The notes under the pieces: model-generated | Seen by the model: the letters and a program-made list of their open reading frames with translations, nothing else | Told to the model about the DNA's origin: nothing | The model's database searches: none | DNA from: Symsagittifera roscoffensis | Taxonomy: Eukaryota > Xenacoelomorpha > Acoela > Convolutidae | Reading direction: 5' to 3' | Assembly: GCF_963678635.1 (NCBI RefSeq) | Contig: NW_026970653.1 | Location: 1 to 64,000 of the forward strand | Length of the DNA stretch: 64,000 nucleotides | Shown here: positions 35,523-46,391 of the stretch, piece by piece | How the letters are laid out: every line of letters begins with the position of its first letter | Numbering within the stretch: position 1 is the first letter of the stretch | Program-made: the position numbers and the translations under genes

Positions 35523-37131
35523 ATGGAACTGAATTCAGACTGTAACTTGCGTGACCTGAACATCATCTATAAATTGATGACAACAGCCTCTAAGGGCAAC
35601 GGAGAAGACAAGGTAGAGTTGCCTGGCTGGGAATCAGAGGACTGGGTCAAAGCTGGTAGCTGTCTGGCAGAAGTCTGTGGACTGGTAGGTCACATCTGTG
35701 GAGGTCTAGATTGCGTAAAGACCCTGGAGAAGCAACACAAGCAATTGATGATATTGTTTGGGAACATTGTGATGAAGGCGAAAACAGAATGCAGATTGCC
35801 ATGGAGTAACCGAGGTGAATCTAGTGACTGCACTAGGATTCTACAGCATGTTTGGTTCTTCAGAGTCACTATTGAATCTAGAACAAAAGTGTGAGATGGT
35901 CACGGCCATCAAGGTAGAAGTGTTTCCAGGAGTTTTGCAGACTGAACAAAAGCACATAGGAAAGTGGAGGGAAGCAATCGAGGCGGAAATGAACATCCGG
36001 CACAGTGAAACTTATCACAGACCATCGGTAGCGCGATATTTGGTGGGATCGACATTAGCTCCAATGTGCAAAAGCAGATACCCAGTGCATTTTGTAGCGG
36101 TGTATATGAAAAGTACGAGAACGATAGTGCATCAAGCCTTCTCAGTGCCAAAATGCGTAAGACTAGCGAGAACGTCAGAAAAATCTTACGATTTACTGTG
36201 CAAAATGTTCTCAGCAGCTCCGGAGAAAACTAAAGAGAAATTAGAATCGATACTGGAAAAGAAGTTCATGAGATACGCTAGTGGGAACTTCAGTGACTTT
36301 GAAAGACAGAAGCAGAAAGGATCAACAGTCACGGATTACAATGCAGTAGATGAGATTGATGAAGTCCAAAAAGTGGTGATGGATGTAGAACCACTACTGG
36401 AACCTTCGGGAAAACGTAATCGGAGGAGCATCATGTCAACACATGATGAGTTACCCTGCCATTGCTTGCTACAAACATGGTGGTACCCCAGGCGTAGTGA
36501 TCTGGTGTTGATCTGGGACTGTGGAGAGCTGCTCTCCATGGGTTTACCAGACTCATCACAGCCCATAACGATAGTGATAGTGGGAGTTATGATGGCGATA
36601 AGATGGCTGGAAGCTCATGTAAAGGAGAACAATAGACAGGAGACGCCGACGAGAGAACAGTCACAGGAGTTGGATTGTCTAACAGATTTAGATCTTTTTG
36701 AGACAATGTGCAAAATCTTGAACATTCCCATTGAAGGGAAAAAATTATGGGCCAGAAGAAGACTGATGCCATGGTTTAGAGCCAACATGACTGCATGGTT
36801 GTACGAGTATGCCAAGAAACATATGTCGAAACACAGCAGAGTGTACAGTGTGTATCAGCTGGACATAGGAGCAGGAGCTTTTAAGCAAGCTTTTGTAACA
36901 CATCGGAATGCAGTGACCACCGCCATGAAGATAACTTCTAGAACAAGTGAATGTGACGGAAGGGAAAAGGAAGAGACGTTGAAGGAATACTTGGAGAGAA
37001 ACGTGAGGTTGTTCCTCCACAACAGCTTCTGCCGAAACAGAGAAGAAGAAGGCAGAAGGGTAGAAGGGTTGGAGGACTGCTTCCAACAGCGACAGAATAG
37101 CTACCGACGTGTTGCAAGACACAGAGATTGA
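35523..37131 (+). pseudogene. Unknown protein 5 of the second coding region
   Basis: Frames of 123 and 438 codons that overlap at 35815-35894. The product is globular with scattered Cys and Trp (CHCLLQTWWYPRRSDLVLIW; LDCLTDLDLFETMCKILNI). I see no signal peptide, transmembrane anchor or furin-like site that would suggest an envelope. It is the last coding part before the 3' non-coding region of the giant element. Unknown function; broken. Confidence 0.45.
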
Positions 37132-38017
37132 AAAGGCGGAGTCAATGTCGCAGAAGGAGGAGATAGAACATTGACAAATGGCCGAAAAACAAGATGCAAA
37201 AAGAAAGAAAATTAGAAGGATTTAGAAGTTTTAGAACTTCTAAACGATTAACAAATGAAGAAACCAAGAAGCGACAAAAGAGAAGATGTTAAAAGTCAGA
37301 ATTGTTTTGTATGTGACAAAAAACTCATTTGAGAAACAAAGCAACTAAGTTTGCAATTGAAAGTGAAAAGAACAAATTTAGTTGAGTTTTGAAGATTAAA
37401 GACTTTGTTGCATTTATAAGTTTGCATGATGATTTTAGCTGGTGGCTTTAGAGACACTTACTATTTATTTAGAAAGGCTTGAGTGGAGAATATAATAAAA
37501 TATTCCAGCCTGCATGATTGTTTTTAATCAACTAGGACAATTGATCACTTTGTGGTGACATGAAAGGCTTGGCTAATCTTTTGAATAGGGAGATCATTTC
37601 ATTGTTCCTTTTAACCGCAGAGTTCCTTGGTTTTCTTTTTCATATTCAGGACCAGTAACAATTAAATTTCGGAAGGGAAGAAGCATAGTAGGCTAATTTT
37701 AGTTTGTGGGTTGGCAGGACTGTCCTGCGTTCCTACACTTTTAAACCTAGGAGAAAAAGTTTTAAATCGGGACATAGACATTGGAAGTCTAAAAAGATGT
37801 TTTATCTTAATTACATCCTCGAAAGTGTAGATTGTTGAAAGAATTTGGAAGGCTATAATAGTGTAGTATGATGCCATTTATATACTGCAGTGAGTCGATA
37901 TGACGTGATTAAGAGTGATTTCGTGCATTTTGTAAACAGTGTTCGATGACACTGTACCATTTTGATGAAGACTACGAGACTCAATGAGGACATTGACCGG
38001 GCTATCCGGGGAGTATT
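37132..38017 (+). other. 3' non-coding region of the giant element
   Basis: AT-rich, no coding frame of note. A moderately purine-rich CCGGGGAGTAT precedes the 3' LTR and sits where a polypurine tract should be, though it is weak as one. Confidence 0.5.
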
Positions 38018-39005
38018 TGACATTCGACCAGAATGTACGAAAATGCAATTTCTTATTCGAATTTTTATCGACCAGAAAAGAACATCTGACCTGGAAGATT
38101 AATGGTTTTAACGGATTAGCAACGTTATTTGAACGGTTAGAAAAACCGTGAAGGTCAGAATATCCTGGTTTTTTAAGTTCTTAAAATTTCGAATTGTGAC
38201 ATCACATTTCTGAGAAATGCTGAAACTACCATTTTGGAAAAAGAACAGAAGAAAAAAAACAACGATAGTTGCAGTGGAGACAACTACGAAGAAATAACGA
38301 CAGATAGAATTGGAAATTGTCGGAAACCGCTCCGAGTTGTAACGATTGTGCCGCTACAATCGTTACCGAGCACATCATATGAACAAGGGAGGGTGTTGGG
38401 ACGACGGGTCCAGCCTTCCTAAAAGAAATAAGGACGTTACTTCCCCGGATTCCAGAATCCGGAGGGGTCTCCGGTCCAAGACTCAAATTATAAACTTTAA
38501 ACTTTTATAAACTTTTAGGTTTTATATAATTTTTTAGCTTCCTGGCCATGTCCTGAATTGAATTTCATTAACATCCAGTTTCAATTTCAGATAATGAGAA
38601 GCTAGGTGTTGAGGGAAAGGGTTGATCCATCTTCGATGGAAATGATGATTTTTATCTACTGAACAAAAACAATAGTAATAGAATAAATAGTAGTAGCCCT
38701 GTTTTTAGGAGTGACCTCGTGGTCTGGGGATGCTGAGACCCAGCTATTAGCTCACTATTCTTGCATATAATTAAATTATTTTGAGTGTTTTGACCGAAGC
38801 CGGAAACGGTAACGTTTTTTTTTCGACCCGATGTTAGAAAGACCACCAAAAAGAACTGGCTTTGGCAGAGACGGTGAAAAGCATGTAGAGCTGTGTTTAG
38901 AGCTGCGGTGAAAAGCATGTTAAGCAAGTAGAGCTGTGCTAGCCAGTCGTTTTAGAACTTAGCTTTCTTTTCCGCGTCGATATGTACTTCCGGGCGAATG
39001 TTACA
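38018..39005 (+). repeat. 3' LTR of the giant LTR element
   Basis: Starts TGACATTCGACCAGAATG and ends CGGGCGAATGTTACA, followed by GTGTG (39006-39010) and then LINE B. Aligns along its length with 16429-17349; differences are frequent near the left third and rarer in the middle, with a few insertions (for example around 38485-38530 and 38905-38930). Confidence 0.9.
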
Positions 39006-41000
39006 GTGTGTTTCGAATGTCAGATTGTTGTCAAGCCAGATACCCAGGTCTTTTTCGAGTTCGACTTCTTTATGTTTTTGTCATTGATTTTATAGTTCCT
39101 CTCCATATCCAATTTATCGGTTCCTATTGTCACGTGAACACATTTGTTGATATTAAAAGACAGAAGACTTTGGCTTGACCAAGTTTCTAGTGACTGTAAA
39201 TCTTCAGGTATGCGTGTTACATCCGATTTGTCTTCAATTTGACTGTATAATTTCGCATCGTCAGCAAATAGATATATTTTTGACGCTCTTTGTCCGGCAT
39301 TGTGTTGATGTATATTAAAAACAGTACTGGGCCCAGTACTGAACCCTGGGGTATGCCACTTTTTACTGGCTGCCATTAGGATCTTGAATCGTTAATTACC
39401 ACTCTCGGTTGTCGTCCCGAAATAAAGTCGGTTATCCAGTTCAAGGCTCTTCCAGTTACTCAATACTGTCTAAAAACTCCGATCAGTCTTCTGTGTGGTA
39501 CCGAACCGAAGACTTTCTTGAAGTCCAATTATATCAAGTCGACTTTTTTGTGTTTGTCCATTGCCCTGGTGGTGTCATCAATTACTTTCAGGAGTTGTAA
39601 GTTCAGCGAACGTCCAGATCAAAAACCGTATTGTGCATTTGTTATTAGCCCTTTTTCATTGAAATGATACATTAAATGCTTTCGAACAAACTTTTCGAAC
39701 AACTTGCAACAAATTGATGTTAAACTGATTGGTCTATAGTTATCTGCCATCGATTTTTTACCTTTTTTGATTACTGCCGACTTCCAGTCTTCGGGTAAAT
39801 TTCTTGTCTCCCAAGAGGTTTGGAAAATAATCAAAAGTGGTTTTAAGATGAATTCTCGTAATTCAAATAGGACCCTAGGTGAAATCCATCTGGTTCAGGC
39901 GACTTTGAAGTGTCTAACCGTTTGGGTTCTTCTCGGATGTCATTCATTGTTAGCTCCAGGTTGTCATCAATGCTGGTGGTTGGTGGAGGGCTGATCTCCC
40001 AGTTACCCGGGGGTTCGTCAGTGAAAAACGATTAAAGGAATTTGAAAGCCTTTCTGCCTTTTCGTCGTCTGTGTCAGTTAGCATACCGTTTGGTTTTATT
40101 AAGGCGGGGCTTGATTCTCTTATGGTATTTTTTGGCGCACGTAACTCCAGAACTTTTTCGGATAAGTTTTAAGTTTTGATGATATTTCTTTTTCACGAGT
40201 GAGTGCCTCCGATCGCGTGGCAGATCTAACTTCTTTTCGTTTGATTTAATATTTGGTTAAATTTTCGGCAGTTTGATAATTTTTGAATGTTTTCCATGCT
40301 TTCTTTTTTTCTTTTATTTTCATGCGCACCGCCCTTGCTAGCGGCATTTGGTTGCCGCTGCTGCGTATTTTAATTAAAGGCACGAATTTTTCGACTAGTT
40401 CTTTCATGCAGTTTTTCAGTTTTTCCCATGTAATTAACTGAACCGTTGGGTCAGCTAGATGGTTTCTCATCCCGAGGCAGTCTCCCTTTTTATAGTTTCT
40501 GCGGTTTTTGCATTTCGATTTAACCCTTTTTGTTGGCACATCTATCTTAACAAGAACGTGGTCATTTTTTTCGATTGGTGCCTCTAACATGGTGTCTAGA
40601 TCTTTTAAGACTATATCTGACATCACAACATCAAGCAGTGATGCCTTGTCTCTGTCAGTAAGCCTTGTAAGCTCTTTAATATGTTGTGTTAGTAGTGCGT
40701 CTTTTACTGCCTCTATAAAAGTGAACTCAGTGCTATTTTCATCTTTTAATGTACTCATGGCCTCCCAAACTATCTGTGGTAGATTTGTGTCTCCCACTTT
40801 TAGTATTGAGTCATTTGACCGTGTTTCGTTCAAATTGGCGATCAAATTTTTTTGTTGGTGGTTATTTTTTTTAGTTGAGTTTGAACTTCTATACAATACA
40901 CCAAAGTTGATGATAATTTTGCCAATTTTAAATTTTAAAAACCAGTCAATGTTTTCATTAATCTAAACTAAAATTCCGCGTCCTTGATCAGATGGGTTCA
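39006..41000 (-). mobile_element. LINE B, 5' part (EN C-terminus and RT)
   Basis: On the minus strand: the end of an endonuclease (40246-40896 frame: GDTNLPQIVWE, LLDVVMSD, DHVLVKIDV, then a basic linker with KKKAWKTF); the RT start (39619-39834: LPEDWKSAVIKKGKKS, NYRPISLTSICCKLFEK); and the RT palm C-terminal part (39020-39376: [13 protein letters not shown], the catalytic Asp pair, then SFNINKCVHVTIG). It ends at 39006 within the motif LDNNLTFETH, and the same LINE resumes at 13221. It appears 5'-truncated near 41.0 kb, as LINEs often are. Several frame breaks separate the pieces. Confidence 0.85.
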
Positions 41001-41450
41001 TATTTATTGATTCTATGTTATAGTATTGGATTTTATGCCATGCTGCGTTCCATTATGCGCGAGAATTTTATACAAGTGTTACAATAAAAAATACGAGTAT
41101 ACAAGTGTTACAAATGAAAAAATTTTGTCGAAAGTTGTACTGTCATTTTTTGTTCCGAGTACGCAAACTGGCATTAATCCTACAAGGAGCCTACTACTGT
41201 TACATCCCACAAGAGCTGCTCACCATGGAACGAGCGTTAAACTGTCTGGTTACTTCTGATCGGTCCTGTAGAGGTGTCGTGATTCGAAAACAGACGGAAT
41301 GTGAGTAGAAGATAAACTCTGCTTTATGAGGGCATTCAGGTTTGAATGCCTAGAGAATCTCCCTGCCAACCATCTTCGGTAACAACTTTTCCGCACACAT
41401 TCATTTATGCCGTTCGTATATTTTTGAGCCTAATCGAAGTCCTATCGCAA
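41001..41450. other. Boundary region between LINE B and a third LINE
   Basis: No gene recognised. Contains a short repeated word TACAAGTGTTACAA (about 41070 and 41100) and unremarkable AT-rich sequence. The small plus-strand frames here are not supported. Confidence 0.35.
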
Positions 41451-43780
41451 CTCTGAGTTGTTGGTTTGACAGTTTTAACCTTAAATTTTTGCACGGGATG
41501 ACGTTCAACCATTGGGAGCCAAATCTATCTCGGAACGCGTTGAATATTTTTACGTCCGTTGGCTCGAGTCCTAAAATCAAGTCTGAAATTTCGCTGTTAA
41601 AGATTGGCTCTGTCCAATTTTTTTGGATTTCATTTTCCGGAGCCATTTCAATTTTTCCAAGTTCAAATCACCGTTTAAGCGGCGTTGCTGGACCTTCAGG
41701 TCTTGACGTTTTGGTTCTTCGAAGAATATGTTGTTCAAAATAGTTTAAACCGATGTCCAACGATCTCTGCGAGGCACTTTCTATGACAACGAGGCGTCTT
41801 TGTAATTCCTTCGTGGATCCGGTTTCTCTCTCCCCTCTCCTATCAAAGCAGCTTCTGGCGTTGGACAAGAAACCTGGGATACGACCCATAGGCGTTGGTG
41901 AATGTTTGAGACGTGTTATTGGGAAAACAGTTACACGGAAATTTAAGAGCCTGCTGACCGAAACCGCTCGGCCTCTTCAACTTGCTGCTGGCCACTTGTC
42001 AGGATCTGAAGCCGCGGTTCACGGAGCTCGTGCTTTGTTTGAAGACAATGAAACTGACTGTATTCTCCTTGTTGACGCGGAAAATGCGTTCAAAAAATTG
42101 AACAGACAAGTTGCTCTGCACAACATACAAGTTTTATGTCCCATTGTCCCCAAGTTTGCTATAAATCTATACAGACGCGCAAACCGCCTTTTTACATGTA
42201 ACAATGAGCTTTCTGGCTAGGAAGGTGTCACTCAAGGGACCCTTTTGCTAATATCTACTGAGGTCTATCTTTTATCCCGCTCATCTACTCACATGGTACC
42301 AAGTGCAGAACAGCCTGGTTTGCCGATGACTCTAGAGGCGTGGTAGACTTTTTGACATTAAAAATTGGTGGAATTTCCTCACTGCTGAAGGTGCAAATGC
42401 AGAGAAAACCTATCTTATTGTGAAGGAGAGCTTGGTGGACGAAGCAAAAACCATGTTTGCAGAGAGCGGTGTCAAGATAACGAGTGAAGGAAAAAAATCT
42501 GGGCTGCTTCTCGGAACTACGGAGTTCAACAAGAGCTTCTGTGAAGATCTGGCTTCCAAATTCACCAAGATGACAGAAACTTTCCCTGAAACTGCCAAAG
42601 CCTACCCACAGGAAGCCTATGCTGGTTACATTTTTTGGTCTTAGCAACAAGTGGACCTACTTTTGTTGATCGGTGAGTGAAATGAGGGATGCAATAATTC
42701 CGCTTGATGAAGTTCTTAGCAATCGGTTTTTTCCAACACTAATAGGAACTCCTATTAGCAGTGAATTACGGAACATTGTAGCTCTGCCGACTAGATTAGG
42801 TGGTTTGGGCATTCCTCTTCTCGCCGAAAGCAGTGCAGAAGATCATCGTGTGTCCCAGAAAGCGACAGAAGATCTTGTTCAATTTATCAAGTGTCAGTCA
42901 GGTCTCACTCCCGGAGGCCTCAGACAGAAACAAGGCGACACATGCAGGAAAAACCAGACCGAAAAAGACGAAAACAACCAACACAAGTTCACAGCCCTGA
43001 GTAAAAACGCGTCCCAAGCAGTTAAGCGGTTTCTCATTACCGCTACAGAGCGTGGTTGCTCCAGTTGGTTAACTGTGCTACCTTTGGAAGATGAGGGGAA
43101 GTCGCTCAGCAATCACGAAATCTGAGACGCGCTTGCAATTAGTTATAATCTTCACGTCTCGAATCTTCCTAGAACATGTGTCTGTGGCACTATTTTCGAC
43201 ATCGACGATGACATGAGATGCAAAAGCGGAGGATATATTTCTCATAGACTTGATAGAATTCGTGATTTATTAGCCAAGAGACTTCAGAAAGTTTACCAGG
43301 ATGTGAGCATTGAACCTCACCTCCAGCCGCTGACTGGTGAAACTTTACAGTATGCTTCCGCTAATACTTCCCACTTTGCCAGACTCGACATCAAAGCAAG
43401 GCCTTTTTGGACAAGATGCACTCAAACTTCTTTCGAATACAAGATCTTTCACGCTAATTGCAAAACCAACACCAACACACAATTGAACCAGATTTACACT
43501 CAAAATGAGGCCCAAAAACGAAGAGAATATAACGAACGAATCATACATGTGGAAAGATCACTCCTTTTGTTTTTAGTTCTACAGGTGGATGCGGAAACGA
43601 GGCTCAGAAATTTATCAACCGCTTGGCTTCGTTAGAGAGTCAAAAGTCCCGAGAAGACTACGCATCAACACTACGCGATCTAAGAACGGATATTAGTTTC
43701 TCCTTGCTGAGATCCGCGACAACATCGTTGAGAGGCTCCAGAAATGCTCGCCCCGTTGCCTAATTATGGTTTACCTACTT
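41450..43780 (+). mobile_element. Non-LTR retroelement C with RT and C-terminal nuclease-like tail
   Basis: Plus-strand coding in several frames. The N-terminal part has GVAGPSGLDVLVLRRI near 41690. RT: LDKKPGIRPIGVGECLRR near 41860; DCILLVDAENAFKKLNRQVA near 42057 (catalytic Asp); EGVTQGTLL near 42222; and FADDS at 42319-42333 (catalytic pair). Next come thumb-like parts (WLTVLPLEDEGKSLSNHEI near 43070). The tail holds CVCGTIFDI, a cysteine/histidine stretch (CKSGGYISHR) and RLDIKARPFW near 43384. Zn-finger then PD-(D/E)xK-like nuclease at the C-terminus is the layout of R2/HERO-type LINEs, with no AP endonuclease upstream. There are a few stops and frameshifts, so it is inactive. Confidence 0.65.
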
Positions 43781-43969
43781 CTGCCCTTCTCTTTTCATTT
43801 TCCTGGTGCCTTCTCATTTCCTTCTCAAAGTTCACTTCATTTGACGCTAGTGTTTCCTAATTTATTCTGATCACTTCCTCTAATAGGTGTGGTCCTCATT
43901 TTTATTTTTCCTTGTTTCTTTTTTTAATCATGTAACTGTATCTGGTGAATTTACTATATTCAAGTGTTG

Positions 43970-44145
43970 TAAGCGTTGTTGATTCGACAGTTTTAATCTT
44001 AAATTTCTGCACGGGATGACGTTCAACCATTGGGAGCTAAATCTATCTTGGAACGCGTTGAATTTTTTTACGTCCGTTGGCTCGAGTCGTAAAATCAAGT
44101 CTGAAATTTCGCTGTCAAAAATTCAAACCACCGTTTAAGCGCATC
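43970..44145 (+). repeat. Partial second copy of element C
   Basis: Resembles 41455-41615 and then 41670 (shared words TGCACGGGATGACGTTCAAC and GTCCGTTGGCTCGAGTC), with a ~50-base internal difference. It starts right after the 3' end of element C, so element C copies lie head to tail. Nothing further of the element is recognised to the right. Confidence 0.75.
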
Positions 44146-44829
44146 ATCATAGGTTCCATCCACATGCTCCAAATCAAAGATTTTGCTCAAGGCGTTTTTT
44201 CTCCTACTGCTGAGGCTAAGAAAGTGGGTAAAGCTTGTAAACGAGCAGAAGATACGTCTAAGCCACCTTTGGCTGCCGGGAGAACTGCTTGTAAAAACTG
44301 GTTATCGTCCATTTTCACATTAGTGGGTTTGCATAACGAACTTTTTAGTATTTTGTCGTAGCGTTCCAAAAATTATTTTGCAAAAAAACAAGGGCTCGTA
44401 CGCAAAAAATGTAGGAGTTTTGGCACGTTTAAGCTATTTTTCAGGAGATAAAAACCATAAAGGGCGTCTAGTTTGTCAATGAATCCAGCTTCCTAATTTT
44501 TTCAAGCTCCTTAACTTTTTCGTCGAGCATTTTTTTTCGGCAAAGTTCGCCAATTGGAGATCCTAAAATGAGGAGTTCTTCTTTTGTTTTAATTTTTATT
44601 ACCAAGAAAATGTATAAAATATACATGAATTGAATAATTTTATCAATTTTTTTTAAATTGAACTTTAAAAAAAATCTCGATTAAATTATTCAAATTATGC
44701 ATAAACTATTGCTTCTTTGGTAATATTGACAATTCTTATACTTAATTTACCCATAAGCTTATAAAACTTGATATTTTTCTGTTTTTCTGCTCTTGGACCC
44801 ATTCTGCTCTTAGAACGTTCTGCTTATTG
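44146..44829. other. Unassigned, AT-rich
   Basis: A frame at 44077-44361 (94 codons, with GVFSPTAEAKKVGKACKRA) has reasonable composition but no recognisable family; its start overlaps the partial copy of element C. The rest, to 44829, is AT-rich without structure that I can see. Confidence 0.25.
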
Positions 44830-45202
44830 ACTGGCCACCGTACAAGATAGATTTTGCTCCTTGTAACAAATCAATTATGGCAAATAAGCTTCTTTCAACC
44901 AATTTGGAACGATTTTAAGACGGGTTAACTCTCCGCTTACAAGTTAATAGCGCGAAATATATTGCGCGTTAATTGTCCCAAATTGGCCGAAATGGCAATC
45001 TTTAAACCCCCATAACTTTACGAAAAATGATCACAGGTGAAATATCTTTTCAAATTTGAGCTCAGGACATCAATAGCTTTCGAATGATCTAAAAAAATTC
45101 CGTTAAAAATGGCTGGTTGAAAAGTCAAAATTTGCCTGAAGAAATAAAAACCCACCCCGAGCACAAATTTTCCGTTACTTTCGTATCGAAAGTCGGAACA
45201 AA
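44830..45202 (-). repeat. ~530-bp hairpin repeat, minus copy 1 (partial)
   Basis: Minus-strand copy of the repeat family found at 45627-46162 and 46392-47988. It includes the hairpin ACTTTCGATACGAAAGT (seen inverted near 45180) but lacks the other hairpin end. Left boundary approximate. Confidence 0.8.
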
Positions 45203-45267
45203 AACAACGTCCCCATGCCCAGGTCGCTAATTTCCTAAATTACGCGAAATCCGTTAAAAACTGGGAT

Positions 45268-45545
45268 GAGAACTTGTTATTGTCGCTTTTAGTGGACCGT
45301 GTTCGCTTGAGCAATTTCAAATGGATCAACATAAAACTAACTTCGTCTCATGATAATCAAATACAGCAACCTCATAATCAGACAGAACAGTCTATTCTAA
45401 AAACTTAGAGCTGACGATTGCAGTTAAGCACAGAATGGATACTTGTTGGTATCGCTTTTCATTAGACCGTGTTTGTTTGAACCATTTCACGTGGATCAAC
45501 CTAAGAATCACCTTATCTCAACATAATCAAACAAAGCAATCTATG
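45268..45545. repeat. Two tandem ~170-bp units
   Basis: Two diverged direct copies, sharing CTTGTT(A/G)(T/G)TATCGCTTT-like and GGATCAACATAA/CCTAAG-like stretches and ending near ATAATCAAA(T/C)A. They fill the gap between the two minus-strand copies of the hairpin repeat. Confidence 0.55.
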
Positions 45546-45626
45546 GTAATTTAATTCGAAAACTCAGAATGACCTTGTTAACTCTGGAAAAGATTCCAGT
45601 CTGTAAACTGATCAAGATTAAAGTAA

Positions 45627-46162
45627 ACAAGACTGCTCGTATCAGGGCGAAGCCCTGAATGTTCCGACTGCCTTTTGAGGTTTATGGAGCAGTAATAACA
45701 TTTAAAAATTAAATGTAAGAAAAAATAAATAGAAAATTTTTTTTTTCTAAAATTTGAAATTTTTTATGAAAATCATCCCCCCACACGCCATACAAAGTAC
45801 AAAAGGATAGTTTTTGCTCCTTGTAACAAACCAATTATGGCGAAAAAGCTTCTTTTAACCAATTTGGAACAATTTCTAAGACAGATTAACTCTCCACTTA
45901 CTCGTTAATAGAGCGAAATATATCGCGCGTTAATTGTCCCAAATTGGCCAAAATGGCAATCTTTAAACCCCCATAACTTTACGAAAAATTATCACAGGTG
46001 AAATATCTTTTCAAATTTAAGCTCAGGACAACAATACCTTTCGAATGATATAAAAAATTCCCTCAAAAATGGCTAGTTAAAAAATCGAAATTTGTCTGAA
46101 GAAAAAAAAACCCACCCCGAGCACAAATATTCCGTTACTTTCGTATCGAAAGTCGGAACAAT
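45627..46162 (-). repeat. ~530-bp hairpin repeat, minus copy 2
   Basis: Full-length copy on the minus strand. Left end ACAAGACTGCTCGTATCAGG with the hairpin CAGGGC-GAA-GCCCTG; right end ACTTTCGTATCGAAAGTCGG with the other hairpin. The interior matches the plus-strand copies with modest divergence. Confidence 0.85.
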
Positions 46163-46391
46163 AAGTAGCTGAAAAAAACTGAGTTCGTTTGATAAGTTCT
46201 GGACCAAAAGGCTACATCGCTGGGAAGCTAACCCAGTCTGGTTGTTGATTTCTTAATAAAATGCCCTAATCTTCCGGGTCTCTATTGGGAATGAAACAAA
46301 TCTAATTTTGTTTATATAATTGAATGAGACAATTCCGAGCAGCATTTGAAATCAAAACAATTTACTGTATGTCCCGCAGTTTTAAATTCGG

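Larger units (their letters stand above)
16429..39005 (+). mobile_element. Giant Ty3/gypsy LTR element (about 22.6 kb)
   Basis: LTR-flanked fossil, 5' LTR 16429-17349 and 3' LTR 38018-39005, both TG...CA. The 5-bp flanks are GTATG (16424-16428) and GTGTG (39006-39010). Both flanks are halves of one LINE B copy; taking out one target copy and the element gives the in-frame LINE reading TFETHITKKANKAN, which strongly supports the ends. Internal parts in order: a ~2.9-kb leader with hairpins and a 12 x 25-bp minisatellite; gag (about 20.2-22.7 kb); protease (about 23.8 kb); RT and RNase H (about 24.4-25.9 kb); integrase (about 26.8-27.8 kb); then an 8-kb second coding region. The element is broken, with many (clearly more than ten) interruptions. 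The LTRs differ by roughly 5-10% by eye, so it is old. Confidence 0.85.

Noticed and set aside
35523-37131. Envelope gene, which would make the giant element an errantivirus
   Set aside because: No signal peptide, no transmembrane anchor and no protease-site pattern that I can see in the last frames.
13222-39005. Composite DNA transposon formed by two inverted-repeat MITEs flanking 25 kb
   Set aside because: The ~0.95-kb flanking repeats first looked like MITE copies with imperfect inverted tips, but they are in direct orientation, start TG and end CA, hold TATA and polyadenylation-like words, give 5-bp target duplications and enclose gag-pol: they are LTRs.
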